64,000 nucleotides of DNA, taken from NCBI RefSeq assembly GCF_025398255.1, contig NZ_JAODNW010000002.1:306102-370101 (forward strand), in the 5' to 3' direction. Source of the DNA: Chelativorans intermedius (GTDB taxonomy: Bacteria; Pseudomonadota; Alphaproteobacteria; Rhizobiales; Rhizobiaceae). Of the stretch, positions 26,500 through 39,768 are shown one piece after another. Positions within the stretch are counted from its first letter, which is position 1. Every line of letters begins with the position of its first letter. Under the pieces are notes generated by a model. The model had not been told where the DNA came from, made no database searches, and saw nothing but the letters and a program-made list of their open reading frames with translations. Both the position numbers and the translations under genes were made by a program.

Positions 26500-26514
26500 A
26501 TCCACCTCTGAGCT

Positions 26515-27276
26515 CTACAGGCGCGCGATCGAAAGCGCACCATCGAGATTGATGACCGAGCCGGTGGCGAAGCCGAGCCGCCCGCCGGCCAGCATCGCCA
26601 CGGCCGTGCCCACATCCTCGGGCTGGCCCCAGCGCCCCGCCGGCACCAGCCCTTCGGAAATCAAGCGGTCGTATTTGCTTCTGGCAGCGGCCGTCATGTC
26701 CGTCGCGACAATGCCGGGCCGCACCTCGAAGACGGCGATCCCGTGCGGGGCAAGCCGCAGCGCCAGCGTCCTTGTCCACATGGAAAGGGCAGCCTTGGAC
26801 ATGCAATAGTCCGCCCGCTCCGGCGAGGCCATTTCGGCGCTCACCGAGGTGATGTTGACGATGCAGCGCGGGTTGGCGCCCGGCCTTTCCAGCATGGCCC
26901 TGGCGACCGCCTGGCTGAGGAAAACCCCGCCGCGCAGATTGACCGCCATGACGCGATCGAAATTCTCGGGCTTGAGCTCCAGGAGGTCGCCACGCACGGG
27001 CGAGCCGATGCCGGCATTGTTCACGTAGCAATCAATGGAGCCGAACGCCGAAAGCGCGGCATCCACGATCGCCGCATGGCTTGCCAGATTGGAAACATCC
27101 GCCTGATGAAAGGCAAAGCGAACGCCCGCGGCCTCTATATCGGCCCGCAATCGGGAAACGCCCTCGTCGCGCAGATCCGTGACCACCACATCGAAGCCCT
27201 CGCCGGCGAGTGCCGTGGCGACAGCGCGGCCGATGCCGCGCGCCCCGCCCGTTACGAGTGCGACGGCCCGGCTCAT
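26515..27276 (-). CDS. Short-chain dehydrogenase/reductase (classical SDR)
   Basis: Protein of 253 residues with the cofactor motif TGGARGIGRA at residues ~9-18, the structural NNAG block, catalytic Ser in NITSVSAE and the YCMSK active-site pair. An acidic residue after the second strand (TDLRD) points to NAD preference. The start at 27276 overlaps the upstream GMC gene stop by ATGA; the long upstream in-frame region belongs to that gene in another frame. It probably oxidises a secondary alcohol in the same pathway. Confidence 0.88.
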   Translation of the reverse strand: MSRAVALVTGGARGIGRAVATALAGEGFDVVVTDLRDEGVSRLRADIEAAGVRFAFHQADVSNLASHAAIVDAALSAFGSIDCYVNNAGIGSPVRGDLLELKPENFDRVMAVNLRGGVFLSQAVARAMLERPGANPRCIVNITSVSAEMASPERADYCMSKAALSMWTRTLALRLAPHGIAVFEVRPGIVATDMTAAARSKYDRLISEGLVPAGRWGQPEDVGTAVAMLAGGRLGFATGSVINLDGALSIARL

Positions 27277-28766
27277 GACAGCTCCTTGCGGCGGATGTGA
27301 TCGGCAACGCGCAGCGCCTGCGCTGCGATGGTGAGAGCCGGATTGACGGCGGCGGAAGAGGGCAGGAAGCTCGCATCGACCACAAAGAGATTGCGATGGT
27401 CGTAGGAACGGCAATAGGGATCGAGCGGCGCGCTTGCCGGATCGCGGCCGATGCGCACGGTGCCACACTGGTGCGACGGCGTGCGCTTGTCGAAGGGTCG
27501 CGACAGAACGATGGGATAGCCGGTTGCCCGGCAGATCGTGCGCATGCGCCGCGTCAGGCGTTGAAGCGACTCCAGATTGGTGCGTCGCCACTGCAGAACG
27601 ATCTCACTGCCATCCACCATCACACGGCTTTCGGGATCTGGCAGGTCCTCCGTCATCAGATACCAGTCGACCGAGTGGGCGGCGATGAAATTGGCCGCGG
27701 CTGCGGGCAGCAGGGGAACATTGGGACGCAGAATGTCGCCTGAAATCTTGCCCAGAAGCTGGACATTGCCGAGAGGCTTTCCGCCCTCTCCATCCCCCAG
27801 GTAGAAATCGTTGAAGCCCAGGGTCTTCTGATAGATGCTGTCGTTCCTCCGCCGCGGGTCGATGGCCAGCATCGCGGCACTGTTGTGGTTCATGAAGTTG
27901 CGGCCCACCTGGCCGGAGCTGTTGGCAAGCCCGCCGTCCTCGCCCGAGCGCAGCAGCAATGCGGCCGAATTGACCGCCCCTGCCGAAAGGATCACCAGCT
28001 TCGGGCTTACCGTCCTTTGCTCGGCCCCCACCCGATAGTGAATGCGGGCAATCGACCTGCCGTCGCGGCTTGCCTCCAGCCGCTCCACCCTGGCCCCTGT
28101 CTCCAGGCGGACGTTTTCGTCCTTGAGGGCTGCGGCCAGCGCACAGCTTTCCGCATCCATCTTGCCGCGGCCGGCATTGGGAAAGGCATCCCACGGCGTG
28201 GCGGCGCGCTGCAGCCAAAGCGCGTGGTCGACACCGAGCGGCAGCGAGGCCGGATTGAGGCCGATCTTGCGCAGCCGCTCCCGCAGGCGCGCAATCGGCG
28301 GCTCGTCCGGCACGGGCGGAAAGGGATAGGGCGCCGAGTGGGGAGGCTCGGTCGGGTCCTCCCCCAGCGTGCCGCGCACGTTGAAGAGCGCCTCGGCCTT
28401 CGAATACCAGGGTTCCAGCTCCTCATAGGGAAAGGGCCAGGCGGGGGAAAGGCCGCCATGGTGCTCGATCTCGCAGAAGTCCTGCCGCCGGAAGCGGATC
28501 AGCACCGCGCCGTAGAATTTGGTGTTGCCGCCGACATAGTAGTAATTTCCGGGGTTGAACGATCCTCCGCCGGCCTCCCGCCACATCTCCTTCGGGCGAA
28601 AATGCCCCGCTGCGAAAATGGCGCGCGCGTCGATGCATTCGGGCGTGTCGGCAAGGCGTTCGCCGCGCTCCAGAAGGAGGATCGAGGCGCCGCTGTGCGC
28701 GAGCCCGGCGGCGACACTCGCCCCGCCCATGCCGGTGCCGATGATGACGATGTCTGGTGAGGTCAT
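27273..28766 (-). CDS. GMC-family oxidoreductase, second copy type
   Basis: Protein of 497 residues with FAD motif GTGMGGASVA at the N-terminus and a C-terminal HQCGTVRIG active-site block followed by NPALTIAAQALRVADH. It is shorter than the GMC protein at 24826 and belongs to a different branch, so this is not a tandem duplicate. No signal peptide is seen. It lies 16 bases after the importer ATPase gene and overlaps the SDR gene, so transport and oxidation are co-expressed. Confidence 0.87.
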   Translation of the reverse strand: MTSPDIVIIGTGMGGASVAAGLAHSGASILLLERGERLADTPECIDARAIFAAGHFRPKEMWREAGGGSFNPGNYYYVGGNTKFYGAVLIRFRRQDFCEIEHHGGLSPAWPFPYEELEPWYSKAEALFNVRGTLGEDPTEPPHSAPYPFPPVPDEPPIARLRERLRKIGLNPASLPLGVDHALWLQRAATPWDAFPNAGRGKMDAESCALAAALKDENVRLETGARVERLEASRDGRSIARIHYRVGAEQRTVSPKLVILSAGAVNSAALLLRSGEDGGLANSSGQVGRNFMNHNSAAMLAIDPRRRNDSIYQKTLGFNDFYLGDGEGGKPLGNVQLLGKISGDILRPNVPLLPAAAANFIAAHSVDWYLMTEDLPDPESRVMVDGSEIVLQWRRTNLESLQRLTRRMRTICRATGYPIVLSRPFDKRTPSHQCGTVRIGRDPASAPLDPYCRSYDHRNLFVVDASFLPSSAAVNPALTIAAQALRVADHIRRKELS

Positions 28767-28782
28767 GGGCAGAGGCGTGTCC

Positions 28783-29898
28783 TCACAGAATCCGGTTCTC
28801 GGTTTCCGGGTCGAAGAAGACGCTCTTGGAAAGGTTGAAGGTCAGCGGCGCGGTTGTTCCAGGCTGGATGTTGGCATCGGCGCGCAAGCGTGCAATCACG
28901 CCCTTGCCGCCCAGATGCGTCACGGCGAATGTGTCCGAACCGGCGGGCTCAACCACCTCGATGAAGCATTCGGTCTGGGCGATGCTGGCGGCATTGCGGT
29001 CCGCGCCATCGGGGTCCGTCAGCGCCTCGGGCCGCACTCCAAAGATCACGCTCCTGCCCTTGTAGGCGGCAAGCCCCTTGGGCGGGCTTGCCAGGGGCAG
29101 GGTGACGGGCGGCGCCGAAGGACGCTCCATTTCGATTGCCAGCCCGCCCGCGCCGTTGGTGATCGTGGCCGGAATGAGGTTCATCGCGGGCGAGCCCATG
29201 AAGTCGGCGACGAAGGTGTTGATCGGATTGTTGTAGATCTCCGACGGCGTGCCGAACTGCTGCAGAACGCCGTCCTTCAGGACCGCAATCTTGCTGGCCA
29301 GCGTCATCGCCTCGATCTGGTCATGCGTCACATAGACGATTGTGGTGCCCATGCGCTGGTGAAGCCGCTTGATCTCGGTGCGCATGTCCACGCGCAGCTT
29401 GGCATCGAGATTGGAAAGCGGCTCGTCGAAGAGAAACACCTGCGGATCGCGCACCAGCGCGCGGCCCATGGCCACCCGCTGGCGCTGGCCGCCGGAAAGC
29501 TGGCTTGGCTTGCGGTCGAGCAGGTGGTCGATCTGAAGCATTTCGGCGACGCGGGCGATCGCCTTCTCGCGCTCCGGTTTGGGCACGCCGCGGATTTCCA
29601 TGCCGAAGCCGATGTTCTGTGCCACGGTCATGTTGGGGTAGAGCGCATAGGACTGGAAGACCATGGCGATGTCGCGTTTCGAGGGGTGCAGGTCGTTCAC
29701 CCGCCGCCCGCCGATGCGGATCTCGCCGGCGGTGATCGGCTCCAGCCCGGCAATGGTGTTGAGCAGCGTGGACTTTCCGCAGCCCGACGGTCCCACCAGC
29801 ACCAGGAAGCCGCCTTCCTCGATCTCCAGATTGATGCGCTTGAGGACCTGAACGTTACCGAAGGATTTTTCCAGGTCGATGATCTGCAGGAAAGACAT
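28783..29898 (-). CDS. ugpC: Sugar ABC transporter ATP-binding protein (UgpC/MsmK class)
   Basis: ATPase of 371 residues: Walker A GPSGCGKSTLL near residue 38, signature LSGGQRQRVAMGRAL, Walker B VFLFDEPLSNLDAKLR, H-loop VTHDQIEA, and a C-terminal MalK-like regulatory domain from ~240 with GVRPEAL. Proteins of this class energise CUT1 sugar importers, here formed with the permeases at 29905-31685. It is 6 bases downstream of the MalG-like permease gene. Confidence 0.9.
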   Translation of the reverse strand: MSFLQIIDLEKSFGNVQVLKRINLEIEEGGFLVLVGPSGCGKSTLLNTIAGLEPITAGEIRIGGRRVNDLHPSKRDIAMVFQSYALYPNMTVAQNIGFGMEIRGVPKPEREKAIARVAEMLQIDHLLDRKPSQLSGGQRQRVAMGRALVRDPQVFLFDEPLSNLDAKLRVDMRTEIKRLHQRMGTTIVYVTHDQIEAMTLASKIAVLKDGVLQQFGTPSEIYNNPINTFVADFMGSPAMNLIPATITNGAGGLAIEMERPSAPPVTLPLASPPKGLAAYKGRSVIFGVRPEALTDPDGADRNAASIAQTECFIEVVEPAGSDTFAVTHLGGKGVIARLRADANIQPGTTAPLTFNLSKSVFFDPETENRIL

Positions 29899-29904
29899 GT
29901 GAGC

Positions 29905-30813
29905 TTACCCCTTGACCGCGCCGGCCATCAGACCGCGCACGAAATAGCGGCCGGAGACGATGTAGACGATCAGGGTCGGCAATGCGGCCATGATCGCGCC
30001 GGCGAAGTGGACATTGTATTCCTTCACTCCCGTAGAGGAGGAGACGAGGTTGTTGAGCGCCACCGTCATGGGAATGGAGTCCACGCTGGCGAAGGAAGCA
30101 CCGAACAGGAAATCGTTCCAGATATTGGTGAACTGCCAGATGACGGTGACCACGATGATGGGCCCGGAGGAGGGCAGCAGGATGCGGCGGAAGATCTGGA
30201 AGAAGCTGGCGCCGTCGATCTGCGCCGCCTTGACCAGTTCGCTCGGGAAGGCTGCATAGTAGTTGCGGAAGAAGAGCGTGGTGAAGCCAAGACCGTAGAC
30301 CACATGGACGAGCACCAGGCCCGGGATCGTGCCAGCCAGCCCCAGAATGCCCAGCATGCGTGCCATCGGGATGAGCACGATCTGGAAGGGGATGAAGCAG
30401 GCAAGCAGCATCAGGCCGAAGACGATGTCGGCGCCGCGGAAGGTCCATTTGGTAAGCACATAGCCATTGAGCGCGCCAAGCGCGGTGGAGATGAAGACGG
30501 CAGGCACCACCATCAGGATCGAGTTCATGAAATAGGGCTTGAGCCCCGTCGGCTGAACGCCGATCTGCGCCGTCGCCCAGGCCTTCAGCCAGGGTTCGAT
30601 GGTTCCCGCCATCGGCAGGGACAGCATGTCGCCCTGGCGGATCTCGTCGAGCGGTTTGAGCGAATTGACGAGCATCACGTAGAGCGGCAGCAGATAGTAG
30701 ATCGCAAACAGGATCAGGGCCGCATAGATAAGCGCGCGCGCGAGCCGGTTGGGAGCCACCGTCGAGCTGGCGCGGGATGCCTCGAGCGGGCCTTGGCTTA
30801 CGGCACTCGTCAT
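29905..30813 (-). CDS. Carbohydrate ABC permease (MalG/UgpE-like)
   Basis: Membrane protein of 302 residues with six predicted transmembrane helices and the coupling motif VKAAQIDGASFFQIFRRILLP near 200-220 (AAQIDGAS core). The start at 30813 makes an ATGA overlap with the MalF-like gene. It has the cytosolic N-terminal extension usual for this class. Together with the MalF-like protein it forms the channel for the sugar or glycoside bound by the protein at 31756. Confidence 0.9.
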   Translation of the reverse strand: MTSAVSQGPLEASRASSTVAPNRLARALIYAALILFAIYYLLPLYVMLVNSLKPLDEIRQGDMLSLPMAGTIEPWLKAWATAQIGVQPTGLKPYFMNSILMVVPAVFISTALGALNGYVLTKWTFRGADIVFGLMLLACFIPFQIVLIPMARMLGILGLAGTIPGLVLVHVVYGLGFTTLFFRNYYAAFPSELVKAAQIDGASFFQIFRRILLPSSGPIIVVTVIWQFTNIWNDFLFGASFASVDSIPMTVALNNLVSSSTGVKEYNVHFAGAIMAALPTLIVYIVSGRYFVRGLMAGAVKG

Positions 30814-31685
30814 CGTTTTACCCCCGTCCTGAGCTCGGAATAGAGATAGGGAATGATGATCGAGAAGATCATGATCATCATGATGATCGCCGAGGAGGCG
30901 CCGATGCCCATCAGGTTGCGCGTGAAGGTGTAGGAATACATGAACGTGGCCGGCAGCTCCGTCGCCTGGCCGGGCCCGCCCCCCGTCAGCGCGATGACGA
31001 GGTCGTAGGCCTTGATGGCAAGATGGGCGAGTACGACGAATGCGGAGAGGAAGACCGGCCGCATCAGCGGGATGATGATGCGGCGATAGGTCGTGAAGGC
31101 CGAGGCGCCGTCGATCTGCGCGGCCTTGATGATGTCGGAATCCACGCCGCGCAGCCCGGCGAGAAACATCGCCATCACAAACCCCGACGACTGCCAGACG
31201 GCGGCAATGACCACCGTGTAGATCGCCATCTGGCGATCCTTGATCCAGTCGAAGGCGAAACTCTCCCAGCCCCATTGGTGCATGGTGTGCTCAAGCCCGA
31301 TGCCCGGGTCCAGGAACCATTTCCATGCCGTGCCCGTGACAATGAAGGACAGCGCCATCGGATAGAGATAGATGGGTCGCAACAGGCCTTCTGCACGGAT
31401 CTTCTGATCGAGAAGGATGGCCAGGAGAAGGCCCAGAACGCTGCAGATGAGGATGTAGAGCGAGCCGAAGATGGCCAGGTTGGTGATCGCCCGCCACCAG
31501 TGCGGCAGCTTCCACAGGCGCTCATAATTTTCGAGGCCGACCCAGTTGTAGGAAGGCAGGATGCGCGAATCCGTAAAGGAGAGATAGCCCGTATAGGCGA
31601 TGAAGCCATATACGAACACCAGTATGAGAAAGAAACTGGGGCTCAGCACCAGCTTCGGTATGTAGTCCTGAAGACGCTCCTTCAC
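30810..31685 (-). CDS. Carbohydrate ABC permease (MalF/UgpA-like)
   Basis: Membrane protein of 291 residues with the motif IKAAQIDGASAFTTYRRIIIP. The start is GTG 31685, chosen because GGGAGGAAA precedes it at good distance and the protein then begins just before the first membrane helix; a longer in-frame reading would run through the intercistronic hairpin. Its stop overlaps the MalG-like start. Confidence 0.88.
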   Translation of the reverse strand: MKERLQDYIPKLVLSPSFFLILVFVYGFIAYTGYLSFTDSRILPSYNWVGLENYERLWKLPHWWRAITNLAIFGSLYILICSVLGLLLAILLDQKIRAEGLLRPIYLYPMALSFIVTGTAWKWFLDPGIGLEHTMHQWGWESFAFDWIKDRQMAIYTVVIAAVWQSSGFVMAMFLAGLRGVDSDIIKAAQIDGASAFTTYRRIIIPLMRPVFLSAFVVLAHLAIKAYDLVIALTGGGPGQATELPATFMYSYTFTRNLMGIGASSAIIMMIMIFSIIIPYLYSELRTGVKR

Positions 31686-31709
31686 GGCGTTTCCTCCCGC
31701 CCGGGTGCA

Positions 31710-31731
31710 CCCGGCGGCCGAAGCCGCCGGG
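31710..31731 (-). other. Intercistronic hairpin after CUT1 binding-protein gene
   Basis: CCCGGCGGC and GCCGCCGGG form a perfect 9-bp stem with a tetraloop (CGAA read on the plus strand, UUCG on the transcript). UUCG-capped stems are exceptionally stable. It lies between the binding-protein stop and the permease ribosome site, and no U-tract follows. Confidence 0.6.
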
Positions 31732-31755
31732 CGTCGTTTCGAGTTCTGCGCTTGC

Positions 31756-33003
31756 TTACTTGAAGGCTTCGACCGCGGCCGCAAGCTCCGCCGGCGCCTC
31801 GTCGGTCGAGATCTCGCCGTTGAAATGCCGTGTGATCACGTCATACATGGCGTTCTTGACGGCTGCCGGATTGGCATGGCCGTGCGCCATGGAGCCGAAG
31901 AGCGTGCCATTCTCATTGGCTTGCGCGAGATCGGCCATTCCCTTCTTGCCGCAGTCATCGAACTCTTCGTCCGAAATGTCCGTGCGGGCGGGCACCGACC
32001 CCTTCACCGTGTTGAAGGCGATCTGGAAAGTGGGATCCATGATGGCCGAGGCCATCTCCTTCTGCGCGGCCTGCAGATCCTCGCCCACCTCGAACATTAC
32101 GAACTGGTCGGAGTTGAAGGTGACGGCACCCTGCGTCCCGGGGAAGCGGATGCAGACGAAATCCTCGCCCGTCGTCAGGCCGGCATTCAGGAACTCGCCC
32201 TTGGCCCAGTCGCCCATCATCTGCATGCCGGCCTCGCCCTCGATCACCATGGCCGAGGCCAGGTTCCAGTCGCGGCCGGAGAAATTGTCATCCACATAGG
32301 AGCGCAGTTTCTCCATGCGGGCGAAGGCCTCGCGCATCGTCTCGCCGCTGAGCGCCGCAGGATCGAGGTCGATCATCGACGCCTTGTAGAAGTCGGTGCC
32401 GAGCGACAGCACGACGGCGTCGAAGATGGTCGCATCCTGCCAGGCCTGGCCGCCATGGCCGAGCGGCGTGATGCCGTTCTCCTTCATGGCGTCGAGGACG
32501 GCGATCAGCTCCTCCCAGGTTTCGGGCGCCTTGCCGCCAGCGGCATCCAGAGCCGCCTTGTTGATCCACACCCAGTTGGTGGAGTGCACGTTCACGGGGG
32601 CGGCAATCCAGGTGCCCTCATATTTTGAGAATTGCTTCAATGCGTCGGGGACGACCGCATCCCAGCCCTCCTCGGTGGCCACGTCGTTGAGATCCGCGAC
32701 GACGCCCTGCTGTGCCCAGTCGAGAATGTCGAAGCCCAGCATCTGCACCGCGGTCGGCGCATTGCCGGCCGTCACCCGGGCGCGCAGCGCCGTCATGGCC
32801 TGCTCGCCGCCACCGCCGGCAACCGGCATGTCGGCCCAGGTGATGCCCTTGGCCTCCAGATTCTTCTTGAGCACGTCAAGCGCTGCCGCCTCGCCGCCCG
32901 ACGTCCACCAGTGCAGAACCTCCACACGTCCGCCATCCTGGGCATGGGCCAAGGCGGCAAGGCCCGAAGCCAGAACGGTACCGATCATGAGTTTTCGCAA
33001 CAT
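31756..33003 (-). CDS. Carbohydrate ABC transporter substrate-binding protein
   Basis: Protein of 415 residues with a signal peptide (residues 1-21, ending ALAHAQ) and a mature part beginning [16 protein letters not shown], typical of the glucose/mannose-type SBP_bac_1 cluster. It delivers a sugar or sugar derivative to the CUT1 permeases. It follows the aldehyde dehydrogenase gene by 57 bases on the same strand. The ligand cannot be read from sequence. Confidence 0.88.
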   Translation of the reverse strand: MLRKLMIGTVLASGLAALAHAQDGGRVEVLHWWTSGGEAAALDVLKKNLEAKGITWADMPVAGGGGEQAMTALRARVTAGNAPTAVQMLGFDILDWAQQGVVADLNDVATEEGWDAVVPDALKQFSKYEGTWIAAPVNVHSTNWVWINKAALDAAGGKAPETWEELIAVLDAMKENGITPLGHGGQAWQDATIFDAVVLSLGTDFYKASMIDLDPAALSGETMREAFARMEKLRSYVDDNFSGRDWNLASAMVIEGEAGMQMMGDWAKGEFLNAGLTTGEDFVCIRFPGTQGAVTFNSDQFVMFEVGEDLQAAQKEMASAIMDPTFQIAFNTVKGSVPARTDISDEEFDDCGKKGMADLAQANENGTLFGSMAHGHANPAAVKNAMYDVITRHFNGEISTDEAPAELAAAVEAFK

Positions 33004-33060
33004 GTTGCTACCTCCCTTGTTGCAGGTCTTCCGGCGTTTCCTGCCGGATCTTTCGCAAAG

Positions 33061-34572
33061 CTACCCGAGCCACCAGTTGGTTCTGGGTCCCTTGTGAAAC
33101 TGGATTGTCTTCTCCTCCGTATAGTCCTCCACCGCGCGCAGGCCGAGTTCGCGGCCAAGGCCCGACTGCCGATAGCCGCCGAAGGGCAGCTCCGGAAATC
33201 CGTCCATGAAGGTGTTGACCCACACCGTGCCCGTACGCACCCCGCGCGCCACGGTCAGACAATTGTCCATGTTGCTGCTCCAGATGCCCGCCGACAAGCC
33301 ATAATTCGTGTCGTTGGCGATGCGGACCGCCTCCTGCGCGTCGCGGAAGGCAAGCACGGTGAGAACCGGGCCGAACACCTCTTCGCGCGCGATCGCCATG
33401 GTGGAGCTGGCACCGGCGACGATGGTGGGGGCCAGATACTCGCCGGCCGATGCGCTAAGCGCCTTGCCACCCCGCACGATCCGCGCCCCATCGCTGGCTG
33501 CGCCGTCGAGATAATCCCGGATCTTCTGTGCATGCGCGGCCGAGATGATGGCGCCCACCTTGGTGCCTTCATCGAGCGGGTCGCCCACCGTGACCCGATC
33601 GGTCAGCCGGCCAACCTCGGCCAGGAAGTCCTCGGCGATCGCCTCATGCACGATGAGGCGGCTTCCGGCGTTGCAGCACTCGCCGGCGTTGAAGAAACCG
33701 CCGAAGACGGCCGCATCCGCTGCCGCCTCGAGATCGGCATCGGGAAAGACGATCTGGCCGTTCTTGCCGCCAAGCTCCATGGCGACCTTCTTCAGGGACG
33801 TGCTAGCTGCGGCCATCGTGAGCTTGCCGACACGCGTCGAGCCCGTAAACGAGACCATGTCGACGCCTGGATGGCGGGTGAGCGGCGCGCCCACCTCCTC
33901 GCCGGTGCCCGCCAGCACATTCACCACGCCTTCCGGCAGGCCGGCCGAAAGCAGGATTTCGCCCAGCACGAATGTGGAGGCGGAGGTCATCTCGCTCGGC
34001 TTGACCACCGCCGTGCAGCCGGCGGCCAGGGCAAAGGGCAGCTTCTGGCTGACGATCAGGAACGGGAAGTTCCAGGGCGTGACGATGCCGACCACGCCGA
34101 TGGGCTCGCGCACCACCACCCCCAGCATGGCCTCCCCGAGATTGGCATAGGATTCGCCATGCAGCGTGCGCGCGAGGGCCGCCGCATACCGCCAGATGTC
34201 CACCGCGCCGGCGATCTCGCCGCGTGCCTGGGCAATGGGCTTGCCCGATTCCAGCACGTCCAGACGGGCGATCTCCTCCAGGCGCATCTCGATGAGCTCG
34301 GCCGCCTTCAGCAGAACGGAGGCCCGCTCGGAAGCCTTCATGCGCGGCCATGGGCCCGTCTCGAACGCCCGGCGGGCGGCCTCGACGGCGGTGTCCACCT
34401 CCTTCTCGGTGGCCCGCGCATAGCGCGAGACGACGAAACCGTGGCCGGGGCTGGCCCGTTCGATCACGCCTCCATCGGCAGCATCGACGAAGCGCCCGCC
34501 GATGAGGAGCTTGTAGGAGGCGGGGTCCCTGTCTGCTTCCGGCGGCAGTGCAATGGTCAGCGCAGCGGTCAT
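33061..34572 (-). CDS. Aldehyde dehydrogenase (NAD(P)-dependent, ALDH superfamily)
   Basis: Protein of 503 residues with Asn in TPWNFP (~168), the general-base Glu in MELGGK (266) and the nucleophilic Cys in GECCNAGSR (Cys300, preceded by another Cys). It oxidises an aldehyde to the acid. The start at 34572 (MTAALTI) was preferred to a longer in-frame reading with a low-complexity extension. In this operon it would supply the acid for CoA activation by the adjacent CoA-transferase. Confidence 0.9.
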   Translation of the reverse strand: MTAALTIALPPEADRDPASYKLLIGGRFVDAADGGVIERASPGHGFVVSRYARATEKEVDTAVEAARRAFETGPWPRMKASERASVLLKAAELIEMRLEEIARLDVLESGKPIAQARGEIAGAVDIWRYAAALARTLHGESYANLGEAMLGVVVREPIGVVGIVTPWNFPFLIVSQKLPFALAAGCTAVVKPSEMTSASTFVLGEILLSAGLPEGVVNVLAGTGEEVGAPLTRHPGVDMVSFTGSTRVGKLTMAAASTSLKKVAMELGGKNGQIVFPDADLEAAADAAVFGGFFNAGECCNAGSRLIVHEAIAEDFLAEVGRLTDRVTVGDPLDEGTKVGAIISAAHAQKIRDYLDGAASDGARIVRGGKALSASAGEYLAPTIVAGASSTMAIAREEVFGPVLTVLAFRDAQEAVRIANDTNYGLSAGIWSSNMDNCLTVARGVRTGTVWVNTFMDGFPELPFGGYRQSGLGRELGLRAVEDYTEEKTIQFHKGPRTNWWLG

Positions 34573-34585
34573 CTGGCGTCTCCTC

Positions 34586-35354
34586 CTACTTGCGGCCGAA
34601 CTCGGGCTTCCGCCTGCCGCGGAAGGCGGCAACGCCGGCTTGCAGATCCTGTGTCAAGGCGATGAAGCCGCTTGCCAGTGCTTCCGTGGCGGCAGCGCCT
34701 TTCTCGCCCTCGGCAACCGCGATCATCATCTTCACCGCTTCGGTGGCGAGAGGGCCGCGCACGGCAATCTCTTCGGCCCAGGCGCGGGCCTGCTCCAGGC
34801 CCTGGCCGGTTTCGGCAAGCCGGTCGACCACACCCAGCGCGTGGGCGGCTTCCGCCTGCAGCACCTCCCCGCCCAGGGCCATGCGCCTGACGGCCTGCAC
34901 GCCGAAGCGGCGGACGGCGCGCTGCGTGCCAGACCACCCGGGCACCACGCCGATGGAGGCTTCGGGAAACCCCAGCTTCACATGCCGCTCGGCCACCCGA
35001 AAGTCGGCGGCGGCGGCCAGCTCCAGCCCGCCTCCCAACGCATGACCGGCGATCACGGCGATGGTGGGCGGGCGCAGGCCGGCGAGGCGGTCGAACACGC
35101 GGTGGCCGAGACGCACCCAGCGATGCTGGAAATCGGCGGCAGACAGCGCCGACCACGCCTCCACATCGCCGCCGGCGCAAAAGCCCTTGCCCTCGCCGCA
35201 GAGCAGAACCACACGGATTTCGGCTCGGTTCTCCACCTCGTCCAGCCGGCGGGCAAGCGCCTCCAGCATGGGGATGTCGAGCGCGTTGAACTTGTCCGGC
35301 CGCGCGAGGGTGATCGTGCCCACAGGGCCGTCGACCTCCAGCCGCACCAGCGCC

Positions 35355-35362
<8 letters not shown>
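34586..35362 (-). CDS. Enoyl-CoA hydratase/isomerase family protein
   Basis: Protein of 258 residues from the ATG at 35362. The crotonase fold shows both catalytic glutamates (GGGLELAAAADFR and GFPEASIGVVPGWSGTQR) and the oxyanion loop GKGFCAGGD. It could hydrate an enoyl-CoA or cleave a hydroxyacyl-CoA by retro-aldol chemistry as in feruloyl-CoA hydratase/lyase. Its start lies inside the last codons of the CoA-transferase gene (8-base overlap), showing coupled expression. Confidence 0.88.
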
Positions 35363-38993
<3,631 letters not shown>

Positions 38994-39026
38994 TTCCTCC
39001 CTCCACCTCCTGCGAGGCGGTTTGTA

Positions 39027-39061
39027 TGGAACGTTCTAATTCCTCGCTGCCCGCCCGTCAA
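39027..39061 (-). promoter_or_regulatory. Promoter and operator O1 of the LacI-headed operon
   Basis: Minus strand: -35 TTGACG (39061-39056), 17-base spacer, -10 TAGAAC (39038-39033). The near-palindrome TGGAACGTTCTA (39027-39038 on plus) covers the -10 box. Repressor bound here would block RNA polymerase at a promoter ~40 bases upstream of the LacI ATG. Confidence 0.6.
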
Positions 39062-39192
39062 GCGGGATGTCCTGTCTCGCTGTTGAACTCTCCGAAGAAC
39101 CTTAAAAAATATGACGATTTAGGAGAGCGCAGGGCAGGAAGATGTGCAGTGGATGTTCTCCGTCCTCGCATCGAGAGGGACTCGAGAAAAAT

Positions 39193-39204
39193 TGGAACGT
39201 TCCA
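39193..39204. promoter_or_regulatory. Operator O2, perfect palindrome TGGAACGTTCCA
   Basis: A perfect 12-bp palindrome identical to O1 except for one base lies 166 bp centre to centre from O1. Two sites for one LacI-type protein suggest cooperative binding with DNA looping. No gene on the plus strand starts near it. Confidence 0.6.
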
Positions 39205-39768
39205 TTTATTTCGCCTGTTCGGTTTTCTTTCGATGGCTCGACCCTGCGCAGCCGGGCAGCGGATGGGCGCCGTTCCGCCAGACATCCTTGACCGACCCGA
39301 GCCGGTCATCGCCCGGCATCGGGCTGGATCTCCCGGGATTTCGCCGGCAGCGCTTGAAAACCATTCGCCGCGCTCCCAGATGTGCCTCGTCCGGGCCCCT
39401 CTGGCAGTGCTTGCGGCACTGCGATGTCGGACTGCGAGTGAGCTGCGGCATGCGCATCTTGCCTGTTGGTCGATCCTCGTCGAAGGCCCCGTCGTCCTCC
39501 AGGCAGAAGGTGAAGGCCGCAGCCCGAATGGCCGCGGCACGGCCGGAGCATGGAGAAAGACATGACACGCCCGAACGAAACCATGGCGGGCTCACGCGGG
39601 ACCACCGGACGGATCACGCCGTTCGATGCATGCAAGCCCCCCGATACGCCGCGCCCAGGCTTCCCGGTCTGCGATCTGAGCGGGCGGTGACTGCCTGCCC
39701 GCGGGCGCGTCTTATCCCTTCAAGTTCATCCAGCCTCCCCGCATGGGAGAGCACGCGGAACAACATCA
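39205..39768. other. Gene-poor stretch before the TerC gene
   Basis: No convincing gene was found in about 560 bases. Open frames on both strands are Arg/Pro/Ser-rich and match no family I recognise. A small hairpin (CTCCC/GGGAG, 39735-39749) stands just before the TerC ribosome site. I looked for the manganese (yybP-ykoY) riboswitch core that often precedes TerC/Alx genes and did not see it. Confidence 0.5.

Noticed and set aside
27273..28766. Tandem duplication of the GMC oxidoreductase gene at 24826
   Set aside because: The two proteins differ in length, in their FAD motif and in the active-site block, so they belong to different GMC branches.
28555..30843. Plus-strand open frame of 762 codons
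   Set aside because: It lies opposite the GMC, ATPase and permease genes, and the Asp/His/Arg-rich product shows no domain. It is a shadow of third-position GC bias.
32632..34665. Plus-strand open frame of 677 codons
   Set aside because: It is antisense to the binding-protein and aldehyde dehydrogenase genes and has no recognisable motif.
39026..39565. Possible gene of 179 codons in the gap before TerC
   Set aside because: It begins inside operator O1, has no ribosome site and no family similarity that I recognise.
39600..39768. Manganese (yybP-ykoY) riboswitch upstream of the TerC gene
   Set aside because: The conserved core was not seen; only a short CTCCC/GGGAG hairpin is present.
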